Positions 1-6,741 of a DNA stretch of 27,367 nucleotides are shown in pieces. The notes beneath the pieces are model-generated. The model made no database searches, was not told the origin of the DNA, and saw nothing but the letters and a program-made list of their open reading frames with translations. The position numbers and the translations under genes were made by a program. Numbering within the stretch: position 1 is the first letter of the stretch; each line of letters starts with the position of its first letter. The stretch comes from a virus, in the IMG/VR virus record IMGVR_UViG_3300031997_000052, positions 1 to 27,367 of that record, one strand, 5' to 3'.

Positions 1-66
1 TTTATTTATGTACCTATTAGAATAGTTAATACTGGAGCTAAATTAACTGGTAATAATGCTGGTTAA
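1..66 (+). CDS. C-terminal end of an upstream virion gene (possibly tail sheath), partial
   Basis: The first 21 codons of the window read as an open frame ending in IVNTGAKLTGNNAG and a TAA stop, followed 21 bases later by a strong stem-loop terminator. The gene starts outside the window. In T4-type phages the tail sheath gene lies directly before the tail tube gene, and a tail tube gene follows here after an accessory insertion, so sheath is the best guess. The visible stretch is too short to prove it, and any other structural protein with a beta-rich C terminus would fit. Confidence 0.45.
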   Translation, partial: FIYVPIRIVNTGAKLTGNNAG

Positions 67-87
67 TAACTATATAATATTGTATAG

Positions 88-116
88 AATTAAGCGCCTT
101 TAACAGGCGCTTAATT
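88..116. terminator. Rho-independent terminator between convergent genes
   Basis: A perfect 12-bp stem (88-99 pairs with 105-116) closes a 5-base loop and ends in TTTT on the plus strand. It lies just after the stop of the plus-strand gene that enters the window and overlaps the stop codon of the minus-strand gene at 111-554. It can therefore serve both convergent transcripts, although the U-run on the minus side is weaker. Confidence 0.85.
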
Positions 117-554
117 TTGTGGGAACATACATTGTTTTATGTATAATGTGTATTTTGGTAGTACATCGTCCATTAGAAAAACATTTAATGCATCCATTTG
201 AGATGCAACTCCATCCATACCATATGAATGCCCTTGTTCATAAGCTTTATGATACACAGTATCAAATATACCATACATTATAAGCATATTGTATTCTTTT
301 TTTAAATGATCTAGCCATACATTCATCGTTTCATTATTAAACAACTCTTGACATTTTCTGACTGTGTCTCGTTCAAGTTGATTTGCACAGCGTGGAATGA
401 TTAAATTAGAACACAATCTAGCTTTTTTATAATCATCAAACTGTGTCCAATTATCACCTTTATACGCATAGTATACTGGTATTATATCTGGCATTGGTGG
501 AGGTAGTGGCACTTTTATTGCAGCTAGTTTTTTTGCTGCATCCCAAGTAATCAT
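111..554 (-). CDS. Hypothetical protein, 147 aa
   Basis: I do not recognise this protein. It is acidic to neutral, rich in Tyr, Met and Asp, and looks mainly helical after a proline-rich stretch near residues 16-27 (VPLPPPMPDIIPVYYAY). No signal peptide or membrane segment is visible. It is read against the surrounding structural genes and ends at the shared terminator at 88-116. Its ATG at 554 has no clear ribosome binding site. It lies downstream of a 37-codon ORF and a TnpB element on the same strand, so it probably belongs to an accessory insert between the upstream virion gene and the tail tube gene. Confidence 0.6.
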   Translation of the reverse strand: MITWDAAKKLAAIKVPLPPPMPDIIPVYYAYKGDNWTQFDDYKKARLCSNLIIPRCANQLERDTVRKCQELFNNETMNVWLDHLKKEYNMLIMYGIFDTVYHKAYEQGHSYGMDGVASQMDALNVFLMDDVLPKYTLYIKQCMFPQN

Positions 555-604
555 AACTATAACTTATTTAAAAATAAATTTAACAACTGATTTGATTCAT
601 ACCA

Positions 605-677
605 GCATTCATTGCGCACTGTTGTTCTTGATTCGCTGTGCTCATGCACAACAGTCAAGTTCTTCGACAGTGCGAGT
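605..677 (-). repeat. 73-bp direct repeat, copy 2: solo right end of TnpB element E1
   Basis: These 73 bases are identical to 795-867, which is the 3' end of the tnpB gene of element E1 plus its downstream flank. The copies lie 190 bp apart in the same orientation. Each can fold into a nested hairpin: an outer stem GCACTGT/ACAGTGC (616-622 with 667-673), an inner CTTGA/TCAAG and a tip TGTGC-ATGA-GCACA. The identity stops on both sides, so this copy carries the right-end or guide-RNA scaffold part without the nuclease gene. The sequence just beyond it (604 downwards on the minus strand) differs from that beyond copy 1. Confidence 0.8.
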
Positions 678-755
678 AACGATTTTACGCTCAGCGTAAC
701 TCATATTATCATATGTACGTTTTTGTTCTGCTTGTATTTGTTCTTCTGCTGTCAT
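642..755 (-). CDS. 37-aa ORF whose C terminus is supplied by the TnpB right-end repeat
   Basis: An ATG at 755 follows GGGTGG at a suitable distance and opens a 37-codon frame. The first 26 residues (starting MTAEEQIQAEQKRTYDN) are acidic and helical and are not recognised. The last 11 residues, TRTVEELDCCA, are encoded by the 73-bp repeat and are identical to the last 11 residues of the TnpB at 832-1938, in the same reading frame. It is either a small phage gene truncated by insertion of a right-end copy or a chance fusion. The plausible ribosome binding site favours a once-real gene. Confidence 0.45.
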   Translation of the reverse strand: MTAEEQIQAEQKRTYDNMSYAERKIVTRTVEELDCCA

Positions 756-794
756 ATTATCCACCCATTATGTATTATCAATAATGTTAACCCG

Positions 795-867
795 GCATTC
801 ATTGCGCACTGTTGTTCTTGATTCGCTGTGCTCATGCACAACAGTCAAGTTCTTCGACAGTGCGAGT
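795..867 (-). repeat. 73-bp direct repeat, copy 1: right end / putative guide-RNA scaffold of E1
   Basis: This copy covers the last 11 codons and stop of tnpB (832-867) and about 37 bases beyond it. The minus strand folds into a 58-base nested hairpin with an outer 7-bp stem (806-812 with 857-863). Overlap of the nuclease 3' end with a structured right end is the usual layout of omega-RNA (reRNA) in IS200/IS605-family TnpB loci, where the guide is the flank immediately after the element. Here that flank starts at about 794 and runs downwards. Confidence 0.65.
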
Positions 868-1938
868 TATGTGATTTCTTTTCTCAGAGGCAATGCCTTT
901 GCCCAACAATAGAGTATTAATCGCGGCATTTATGTCGCGATCATGCGTAGCTCCACAACTACAACTCCACTGTCTTACTGCAAGCCCGTCAAATCCACTC
1001 GGACCAGTTAGGTCTCCGCAATTTGAACAGGTCTTGGTGGAATTTCTGTTACTTACCAGAACTAATTCTCCAAATCCATCAATTCTTGACGCTAATTTGT
1101 GCTTTAGTAGTTCTCGTATTTTACCAAGTGCTAAATTGGCATACTGCTTTCCATATTTTTGAATTAATCCCTTAAAATTATCATCTGACCAATATATTTT
1201 TGCATATATTTTAGCTATTCCAGTTGTCAATTTATGGTGGTGATCAATTCTTTGATTTGTTATTTTTCTTTGTAGATATTTTAATTTTTTCGAGTTCTTT
1301 GATTTTCTCTGCAAATTACCAATTTTTTTCTCTGCGTCTTGATAAAATTTTGGAAAATCAATCTGTACTCCATCGCTTAATGTTAAACTTGTTTTTAATC
1401 CAGGATCAATTCCTGCTTCTTTTCCATCTGTTATTTCTATTTTGTCTCTGTTTTGGTCATAACAGCAACTCACATACCAACAATCAAATTTCTTGATTAA
1501 TGTGCATTTTTTTAATTTGCCCGTGAATTTACCTGGTTCACTAATCTTCAGAGTTGTCTTTAATCCAGGAATTTTTAATCTACCTGATTTATCAAATTTT
1601 ATATCACCTGCAAAATAAAAAGACTTCTTTTGTCTACAATTTTTATAATGCAATTTGTGAATCCCGTGTTTCTTAAAACTGGTCAACACCGCTTGAATAC
1701 AACAATTAATTAGAGCACTTGGAATTCCACATTTCTTGCTATGTCCTATTATTTTTTTAGATAATATACTTCGTAGTTGTAGGTCAGACATAAACATATA
1801 TGCAAACCAATTCTCATCAAGCTCGTACTTGATTTGATTAATTACCCAATTCTCAATCCCAATAGCACTCCACAAGAAGTCATTAAGTACTTCTTCTTGT
1901 TTCTTTGTTGGATAAATTTTGTGTGAAATATTAATCAT
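832..1938 (-). CDS. tnpB: TnpB-family RNA-guided nuclease homologue, probably catalytically dead
   Basis: The 368-residue length is normal for TnpB. The RuvC-I aspartate is in GIDPGLKTSL (D178), the zinc ribbon is CSNCG...CSCG (C304, C307, C326, C328), and the RuvC-III aspartate is in THDRDINAAI (D335). The RuvC-II position, normally an E in a string like IVIEDLN, reads KIYWSDDNFKGL, with Ser251 where the Glu should be. The alternative Glu of rearranged TnpBs, just before the TSKTCS-like string, is also absent (VSNRNSTKTCS, Asn297). E291 lies nearby and might substitute. Family knowledge says loss of this Glu removes DNA cleavage but can leave RNA-guided binding, as in TldR-type repressors. 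The C terminus overlaps the structured right end. An AGGAG-like motif lies about 18 bases before the ATG. Confidence 0.85.
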   Translation of the reverse strand: MINISHKIYPTKKQEEVLNDFLWSAIGIENWVINQIKYELDENWFAYMFMSDLQLRSILSKKIIGHSKKCGIPSALINCCIQAVLTSFKKHGIHKLHYKNCRQKKSFYFAGDIKFDKSGRLKIPGLKTTLKISEPGKFTGKLKKCTLIKKFDCWYVSCCYDQNRDKIEITDGKEAGIDPGLKTSLTLSDGVQIDFPKFYQDAEKKIGNLQRKSKNSKKLKYLQRKITNQRIDHHHKLTTGIAKIYAKIYWSDDNFKGLIQKYGKQYANLALGKIRELLKHKLASRIDGFGELVLVSNRNSTKTCSNCGDLTGPSGFDGLAVRQWSCSCGATHDRDINAAINTLLLGKGIASEKRNHITRTVEELDCCA

Positions 1939-1997
1939 AGAATATATTGTGGCTGCTCCTATAATATTTATCCACTGCTTTTGAACTTGCGCAATTC

Positions 1998-2060
1998 AAA
2001 TCAATTGGATGCCCAGCCAGTTGCACTACTCCCGTTGGTCGTCACAAAGCAACTTGGGGC
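1998..2060 (-). other. Conserved left-end block of E1 with hairpin
   Basis: Read on the minus strand, this stretch matches the block upstream of the second tnpB (23803-23864) over about 60 bases, with shared words TGCTTTGT, CTGGCTG and CAATTGATTT. A 6-bp stem pairs AGTTGC (2054-2049) with GCAACT (2024-2019). In the other element the same stem is GGCTGC with GCAGCT, giving a T-A to C-G compensatory change. A structured left end is expected for IS200/IS605-type transposition, where single-stranded hairpins are recognised; a leader RNA is the alternative. Confidence 0.6.
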
Positions 2061-2151
2061 TCCGCTCCGCGTTCGAATGATGATTATATAATGATTCGCT
2101 TTTAAAATCAAATCTAATTTATTAAAAAATCCATACATTTCCATCATTTTG

Positions 2152-2159
2152 TATAAATA
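2152..2159 (+). promoter_or_regulatory. T4-type late promoter TATAAATA before the tail tube gene
   Basis: The octamer TATAAATA lies 41 bases upstream of the tail tube ATG. It is the T4 late -10 word recognised by the gp55 sigma factor. The same word recurs at a similar distance before several other virion genes in the window. Confidence 0.7.
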
Positions 2160-2200
2160 TCTTAAAACAGTATTAATACTATATACAGAGGATATTATAT

Positions 2201-2791
2201 ATGGCTACAATTACAGATATGGGTATTGCATCAAACTACAGAGGTATATTACAACCTAAGTTGAAAAACAGATGGCGTGTAACCTTTGTACAAATTGGTG
2301 GTGGATTGGCAGATTCACGTGACCTTACAATGCAAGCAGTTAAAGTGTCAAGACCACAATTAGATTTTGATGAAGTTGAAATACATCGTTATAACACAAT
2401 TGCATTTATTGCAACTAAACATAAGTGGTCTGAATGTACGATGACTGTTGAAGATGATGTTACCAGCGGTGCAACAAGTGTTGTTAGAGATCAACTTGAA
2501 AAGCAACAATTATTAATTGCACCTGGTTCAGGACCTTGGTTAGCTACAGCTCCTGAAGCATCAAAATATAAATTCGGAACGAGAATTGAAATGCTTGACG
2601 GTGGTATTAATATACTTGAAGTATGGCATCTTGAGGGTTGTTGGATTAAAAGTGCTAATTTTACAGATTTAGATTATTCAGATGGTGAAAAAGTGACTAT
2701 CGATCTTTCAGTAAGATTTGATCATGCGCATCAAGATATTATGGCATATACAACTGGTCAAGGTAATGCATTAGGTGGCGGTAGTATTTAA
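2201..2791 (+). CDS. Tail tube protein (T4 gp19-like)
   Basis: This 196-residue protein should polymerise into the inner tube of the contractile tail. The N-terminal half has the expected pattern for tube subunits: a short leader, a strand LKNRWRVTFVQI (about 21-32), then LTMQAVKVSRPQLDFDEVEI, a central YNTIAFIATKHKWSECTMTV and an acidic DDVTSG loop, ending in strands around DLDYSDGEKVTIDLSVRFDH. T4 gp19 is shorter (163 aa); the extra length here is in the region 90-150. The ATG follows GAGGATATTATAT, a good ribosome binding site, and a late promoter lies 41 bases upstream. It is the first gene of the plus-strand morphogenesis block. The call rests on fold-like pattern and context, not alignment. 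Confidence 0.72.
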   Translation: MATITDMGIASNYRGILQPKLKNRWRVTFVQIGGGLADSRDLTMQAVKVSRPQLDFDEVEIHRYNTIAFIATKHKWSECTMTVEDDVTSGATSVVRDQLEKQQLLIAPGSGPWLATAPEASKYKFGTRIEMLDGGINILEVWHLEGCWIKSANFTDLDYSDGEKVTIDLSVRFDHAHQDIMAYTTGQGNALGGGSI

Positions 2792-2796
2792 AGTTT

Positions 2797-4458
2797 ATGG
2801 CTATAAGTGATACTGTAACGTCTTATGGGTCGTCTCTACTCGGTGGTGTCTTTGATGCCACGGGTGCAGCGACCCAAGCTGGGCTTCAAGGTGTAGTAAA
2901 TACTGGTGTTTCTCAAACTATAGGTACGTATAATCAAGCTGTAAGACAAGGGCTTGGAATGGCTATGTCTCAAGGTACTAATAGTATTATGAATAGTATT
3001 GGGGTAAATTTACAAAATATACCTTATGTTGGTGGAATATTACAAAATGTAGTACAATCTGGTTTATATTCAGCAGCTACAGTATTTGAACATATTATTG
3101 ATGGAAATTTAACATTAAATAATTTACCTGGGTTTGGTAATTATAATGTTAATAAAATATTAAGTAATGATCCTGGTATTACTGGTAGTATTGCTAGTGG
3201 TATGAATGGATTGACAAATACGTTAACATCATTAACGAGTGGGTCACTTAATAATTTAGGTGTACCAAATTTTGTATCTAACGCAGTTCTTGGTGCATTA
3301 GGTCCAGGACAAGGACAAGGTCTAGGCGCAATCGGTACAAATGCGGCAGCTGGAAGTAGTATTGTAAGTGAAAAATCTTATGCATCTGTGTTAGATTATG
3401 GTAAAGCAAATTATACCCCAAAATTCAAATTTTTATATATTGTTAATATTCAATTTGTAGATGAATATAAAACTATAAACAACAGTTTTACATTTTTAAT
3501 TAAGAAATTTGAACGCCCTACAATTACAATTGAGCATGATGAAGTTAATTTTTATAATTTTCGATCTATGGTTCCAAAAAGAACAGTTTATAAACCATTT
3601 AATTTTGAAATACATGACGATATACAAAGTGAAGCGATGAAATTCGTAGTAGGATATCTGAGAAAAGTTAGCCCGATATTTAATACAACAAATGCAGATA
3701 GTTATGAGTCAAATAGTATGAATTATTTACGTGCATCTAGTTCTTATGGATTACAAACACGACACGACAATTTTAATGTTATTAATACCATAACAGTAAG
3801 TCATTTATATAATTTTAATGCAACAATGGATGTTTATACATTTCATAAACCAAAAATACTTGAAGTTACTTTAGGTGATTGGGATATGAGTGCAGGTACT
3901 GAAGGTAGTTCAATAAATATTAATATGGCTTATGACGGTTTTGATGTACAAGTTGGTGTTAAAGCAAAAGTACCTGGACAACCACTTGGATTACTCGATC
4001 TTATGGAAAATCAACATCCAGTTGATTTAGGTACAAATGATTCTAAAGGTGGAGTATTTGAGTCTAAACCGATAAAAGATTTGACATATTTAGATTCTGC
4101 ATCTCCAAATCAATCAGGTAATAATTCTTTTAGAATTATCAGTGAGGGTACAAGATTTGTAGCACCAGGTACCAATATTCCTCAAATTACTGATGCTAAA
4201 TTTATGCCTGCAGCTTCTGGTATTATACCAGGTAATGTTATTGATGCAGGATTAGCAAATGCACAAGTTGCAACAATGTCAACTTCTGCTAATAATATAA
4301 TTAATAATACAAATTATATAAGTAGTACATCACCTAAAATAATGCCATCGTTATCAGAAATGGCAGCCGGTGCCGTTATTCCAACTTCTGCACCGAAAGC
4401 ATCTGCAAATTCATTTATGAGAGATATGCAGGATGTTGGCGCAATGAATTACGGATAA
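2797..4458 (+). CDS. Tail tube/baseplate-like structural protein (gp48/gp54-like region)
   Basis: This is a 553-residue protein. Residues 1-200 are rich in Gly, Ser, Asn and Leu with weakly hydrophobic helices. Residues about 205-395 form a tube-like beta domain (FKFLYIVNIQF, FLIKKFERPTITIEHDEVNF, ILEVTLGDWDM, ININMAYDGFDVQV). The tail (395-553) is low-complexity. T4 gp48 and gp54, which cap the baseplate and start the tube, also carry a tube-like fold with extra segments, so a tube-initiator or baseplate-hub role is likely. It starts 5 bases after the tail tube stop with little ribosome binding site of its own, which suggests translational coupling. Exact T4 equivalence is uncertain. Confidence 0.5.
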   Translation: MAISDTVTSYGSSLLGGVFDATGAATQAGLQGVVNTGVSQTIGTYNQAVRQGLGMAMSQGTNSIMNSIGVNLQNIPYVGGILQNVVQSGLYSAATVFEHIIDGNLTLNNLPGFGNYNVNKILSNDPGITGSIASGMNGLTNTLTSLTSGSLNNLGVPNFVSNAVLGALGPGQGQGLGAIGTNAAAGSSIVSEKSYASVLDYGKANYTPKFKFLYIVNIQFVDEYKTINNSFTFLIKKFERPTITIEHDEVNFYNFRSMVPKRTVYKPFNFEIHDDIQSEAMKFVVGYLRKVSPIFNTTNADSYESNSMNYLRASSSYGLQTRHDNFNVINTITVSHLYNFNATMDVYTFHKPKILEVTLGDWDMSAGTEGSSININMAYDGFDVQVGVKAKVPGQPLGLLDLMENQHPVDLGTNDSKGGVFESKPIKDLTYLDSASPNQSGNNSFRIISEGTRFVAPGTNIPQITDAKFMPAASGIIPGNVIDAGLANAQVATMSTSANNIINNTNYISSTSPKIMPSLSEMAAGAVIPTSAPKASANSFMRDMQDVGAMNYG

Positions 4459-4465
4459 TAAAATT

Positions 4466-4900
4466 GTGGCTGGATTTACTCAAGGGTATTATACACCTAA
4501 GAATAAAGAAAAATACATAGGCGATTCAACTAAAATCATATTTCGATCAAGTTGGGAATTAAATCTACATCTATTTTTAGATAATAATCCAAAAGTTTTA
4601 AAATGGGCTTCTGAACCTATTGCAATACCATATCTTAAACCAACTGATAAACAGATTCACAAATATTATCCCGATTATTATGTAGAATATATTGATAAAA
4701 ATAATGTATTACATAAAGAAATTATTGAAGTTAAACCTCATAAACAAACTATTGTATCAAAATCTCACAATAGGCGTTCAAAAATATATGAAGATATTCA
4801 ATTCGCGATTAATAAAGCGAAATGGTTATCTTGTACATTATTTTGTAAAAAACATGGATTAACTTTTCGGTTATTAACTGAAAAACAAATGTTTGGATAA
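4466..4900 (+). CDS. Head completion nuclease-like protein (T4 gp4-like)
   Basis: This 144-residue protein starts with GTG at 4466 and closely resembles the T4 gp4 head-completion family in length and motif order: a YYTPKNKEKYIGD opening, IIFRSSWEL (about 24-32), EPIAIPYL, HKYYPDYYVEYID and EIIEVKPHKQT. The order E31, D70, E88-x-K90 fits a PD-(D/E)xK nuclease core. In T4, gp4 acts at the end of packaging to finish DNA-filled heads before tail joining. It sits between the tail and terminase genes, which fits a head-tail joining role. The start is 7 bases after the preceding stop. The GTG start and weak ribosome binding site suggest coupled, modest translation. Confidence 0.82.
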   Translation: MAGFTQGYYTPKNKEKYIGDSTKIIFRSSWELNLHLFLDNNPKVLKWASEPIAIPYLKPTDKQIHKYYPDYYVEYIDKNNVLHKEIIEVKPHKQTIVSKSHNRRSKIYEDIQFAINKAKWLSCTLFCKKHGLTFRLLTEKQMFG

Positions 4901-4928
4901 GTACATTTTTGTAGAAAAGCCAACAGTA

Positions 4929-4964
4929 ATACTATATTAATATAATATTAATATTATATAGTAT
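4929..4964. other. AT-rich stem-loop after the gp4-like gene
   Basis: A 9-bp outer stem (4929-4937 with 4956-4964) continues into a 5-bp inner stem (4939-4943 with 4951-4955). It is followed by TTTCCCCCTT rather than a U-run, so it may be an RNA end or processing signal more than a classic terminator. The word TTTCCCCCTT occurs again near 5038. The rest of 4901-5097 holds no gene, only the late promoter at 5058. Confidence 0.45.
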
Positions 4965-5057
4965 AGATCTTTCCCCCTTCGTGTCACAAAGGATTTTATA
5001 TCATAACGCTCCAAAGTGCAACTCTTTTTTTAATATATTTCCCCCTTATTTTTTAAA

Positions 5058-5065
5058 TATAAATA
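5058..5065 (+). promoter_or_regulatory. T4-type late promoter TATAAATA before the terminase genes
   Basis: TATAAATA lies 32 bases before the ATG of the small-terminase-like gene. With the stem-loop upstream it would start a packaging transcript covering 5098-7903. Confidence 0.68.
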
Positions 5066-5097
5066 GTACATAAAAACAACGTGTTAAGCGAGTTATC

Positions 5098-5523
5098 ATG
5101 ATACATACAACTACTGTTGAGCAAGTAATAGAACATCCATTAGAGAAGGTATTTGGGATTGAAACTGGTACAACTATTATTGATGTTATGCAAGTTGAAT
5201 CTGAAATAGTTGATGAAAAGTTATACGATGAAAAAGATGTTGAAATTGAAAACCAATATGAAAATATATACAACACAGCGTTATTAGCGTATGCAGCACA
5301 AGCAAGTACAGTTAGTATGGGAGCAGATCCTCGATGTCAAGCTCGTAATATGGAAGTTGCAAATGGGTTTTTAAATACAGCTCTCGCTGCAGCCAAAGAA
5401 AAAGCAAATCTAAAACAACAAAAAGAAAAAATAAAAACTGTTAAATCAACTGATACAAATATTACAAATAATAATTTAATAATGGATCGAGATGAGTTAT
5501 TAAGAATAATGATGAAACGGTAG
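5098..5523 (+). CDS. Small terminase subunit-like protein (T4 gp16-like)
   Basis: This 141-residue protein lies immediately upstream of the large terminase, the usual place of the small subunit that recognises DNA and stimulates the packaging ATPase. The pattern matches gp16: an acidic N-terminal arm (residues 30-55), a central helical core (NIYNTALLAYAAQAS, then DPRCQARNMEVANGFLNTAL at about 77-96 in the position of the conserved PR...E motif), a Lys/Gln-rich coiled coil (KEKANLKQQKEKIK), and a short C-terminal NNNLIMDRDELLRIMM segment resembling the terminal ELL motif of gp16 proteins. The ribosome binding site is weak (AAGCGAG). A late promoter lies 32 bases upstream. Confidence 0.65.
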   Translation: MIHTTTVEQVIEHPLEKVFGIETGTTIIDVMQVESEIVDEKLYDEKDVEIENQYENIYNTALLAYAAQASTVSMGADPRCQARNMEVANGFLNTALAAAKEKANLKQQKEKIKTVKSTDTNITNNNLIMDRDELLRIMMKR

Positions 5524-5601
5524 CAAATCCTTAAGCTGATAATGGAGATCAAGTGCACAGGGAGTATTTAAGCCCAGGTGAAATATAAAAGGAAATTATA
5601 A

Positions 5602-6492
5602 ATGGCAAAGAGAAACCCATATTTAAAAAAATCAGGTGTATTAGATGAATATACCGCAGAACAGATGCATGAATTAGTTCGTTGTGCAACTGACCCTATT
5701 TATTTTATTGATAATTATTGTAAGATTGTACATCCAGTATTGGGAGTAGTATCATTTAAATTACATGGATATCAACGTAATCTTATTCATAATTATCATA
5801 CTGCTTCTAATGTTATAGTGAAATCACCTCGACAAACAGGGAAATCGACAACAGCGAGTGCATTTTTACTTTGGTTTGCTATATTTCATGATAATAAACA
5901 TATATTAATTGTATCAAATAGAAATGCTGGTTCAATGGAAATGATAACTCGTATTGAATTCATGTATGAACATTTACCGCATTGGTTAAAACCATCCATT
6001 GATTCAGAACATTGGAATATGCATTCAAAATGGTTTAGTAATGGCTCAAAAATCGATTCAGAAGCGACAACTACACAATCAGGTCGAGGATTAGCAATAT
6101 CTCTTCTTTTCGGGGATGAATTCGGCCACGTGGACCCAAATGTTGCTGAATTATTTTGGACTGCAATTTCACCTACATTAGCAACAGGAGGTAAAGCTCT
6201 TATTGCGTCTACTCCAAATGGAGATCACAATCTTTACGCACAATTATGGAGAGGTGCACTTGCAGGTATTAATGGTTTTACACCAGTTGAAATTCAATGG
6301 GATGAACCACCTGGTAGAGATGAAGCATTTAAGCAAGAACAAATTGGTAAAATTGGGATTACTAAATGGTCCCAGGAATATGAATGCTTGCAAAGTGAAA
6401 CTATGATAAATATAATTGATGATCTCGGAAATGTTCGAGATATTTCTATTAAAGATTTATACATGGAGCTTGCAGAAAATGAATATACATGA
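5602..6492 (+). CDS. Large terminase N-terminal part fused to a short N-intein (IntN)
   Basis: Residues 1-261 are the packaging ATPase of a gp17-like terminase: Walker A SPRQTGKST (75-83), Walker B LLFGDE (168-173) and a coupling region ending in KWSQEYE. The reading then enters an intein at Cys262 (CLQSETMINIIDD...IKDLYMELAE), giving a 35-residue IntN with only intein block A, then TGA. The rest of the intein and the nuclease domain are in the separate gene at 6719-7903. The shape matches the AceL-TerL split intein known from an Antarctic lake metagenome (about 25-residue N part, same host protein). Trans-splicing would restore a roughly 546-residue terminase. The ribosome binding site AAAGGA precedes the ATG. 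The stop overlaps the start of an endonuclease relic. Confidence 0.9.
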   Translation: MAKRNPYLKKSGVLDEYTAEQMHELVRCATDPIYFIDNYCKIVHPVLGVVSFKLHGYQRNLIHNYHTASNVIVKSPRQTGKSTTASAFLLWFAIFHDNKHILIVSNRNAGSMEMITRIEFMYEHLPHWLKPSIDSEHWNMHSKWFSNGSKIDSEATTTQSGRGLAISLLFGDEFGHVDPNVAELFWTAISPTLATGGKALIASTPNGDHNLYAQLWRGALAGINGFTPVEIQWDEPPGRDEAFKQEQIGKIGITKWSQEYECLQSETMINIIDDLGNVRDISIKDLYMELAENEYT

Positions 6493-6741
6493 ACAATTAG
6501 CACAACCGTATGTTATTTCACCAATTGATAATAATACATATTGTAGAGCAAATGGTGGATTTTTAAGACATCTTAGAGCTAACGGATTTGAAAGTTATCA
6601 AGATTTTTTTGAAATAATATATCCGGATTTTTAAATAATATTGTCCTACATGAAATTGCAGCAGTAGAAAATTTACAAATGTTACCATGGAGAGAAAATT
6701 TATCAAAAGGATGTAAATATGAAACTAAATCACAATATTAA
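6479..6741 (+). pseudogene. Relic of an HNH-type homing endonuclease between the split-intein genes
   Basis: A 51-codon ORF opens at 6479, with GGAG ten bases upstream, and overlaps the IntN gene by 14 bases. It contains YCRANGGFLRHLRANGFESY and ends at 6634. A second frame, open from 6640 to a stop at 6741, overlaps the start of the IntC gene. It reads VENLQMLPWRENLSKGCKYE, which resembles the NLQLL...EN...K tail common in HNH/NUMOD-type homing endonucleases. The two pieces are in different frames and the catalytic centre is missing, so this looks like a free-standing endonuclease with an internal deletion and frameshift. Its overlaps with both intein halves fit the fractured-gene layout described for phage split inteins. 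Confidence 0.6.

Larger units (their letters stand above)
795..2075 (-). mobile_element. E1: IS200/IS605-like element with tnpB only
   Basis: The element reads on the minus strand, from a left end near 2075 to a right end near 795. The left end carries a block (1998-2060) conserved in the second element of this window. The right end is the 73-bp structured repeat. The left flank carries TCATT (2080-2076 on the minus strand), the same pentamer found left of E2, so it is a candidate target/TAM sequence. There is no TnpA transposase gene, so movement would need one supplied in trans. The exact ends are inferred, not proven. Confidence 0.55.

Noticed and set aside
612-821. Plus-strand 69-codon hydrophobic ORF
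   Set aside because: It runs through the hairpin repeats and opposite the 37-codon minus-strand ORF; its hydrophobicity reflects T-rich antisense reading.
605-867. Possible CRISPR array
   Set aside because: Only two repeat units of 73 bp with a 117-bp spacer that contains an ORF; the repeat includes tnpB coding sequence, so it is a transposon end.
893-1496. Plus-strand ORFs of about 90 codons
   Set aside because: They lie wholly antisense to the tnpB gene, whose RuvC and zinc motifs prove the minus-strand reading; no ribosome binding sites or recognisable content.
2076-2144. Minus-strand frame starting MMEMYGFFNKLD and running into the E1 left end
   Set aside because: No ribosome binding site, lies in the leader near the tail tube late promoter, and joins to a stop only nine codons after the E1 right border, so a real interrupted gene is not supported.
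6294-6503. Minus-strand ORF opposite the terminase/intein junction
   Set aside because: Antisense to well-supported terminase and intein motifs.
6479-6741. Simple frameshift or sequencing error joining the two terminase ORFs into one cis-intein
   Set aside because: The second half has its own ATG and strong ribosome binding site, the gap holds endonuclease-like pieces in two other frames, and the layout matches a known split-intein type; reads could still settle it.
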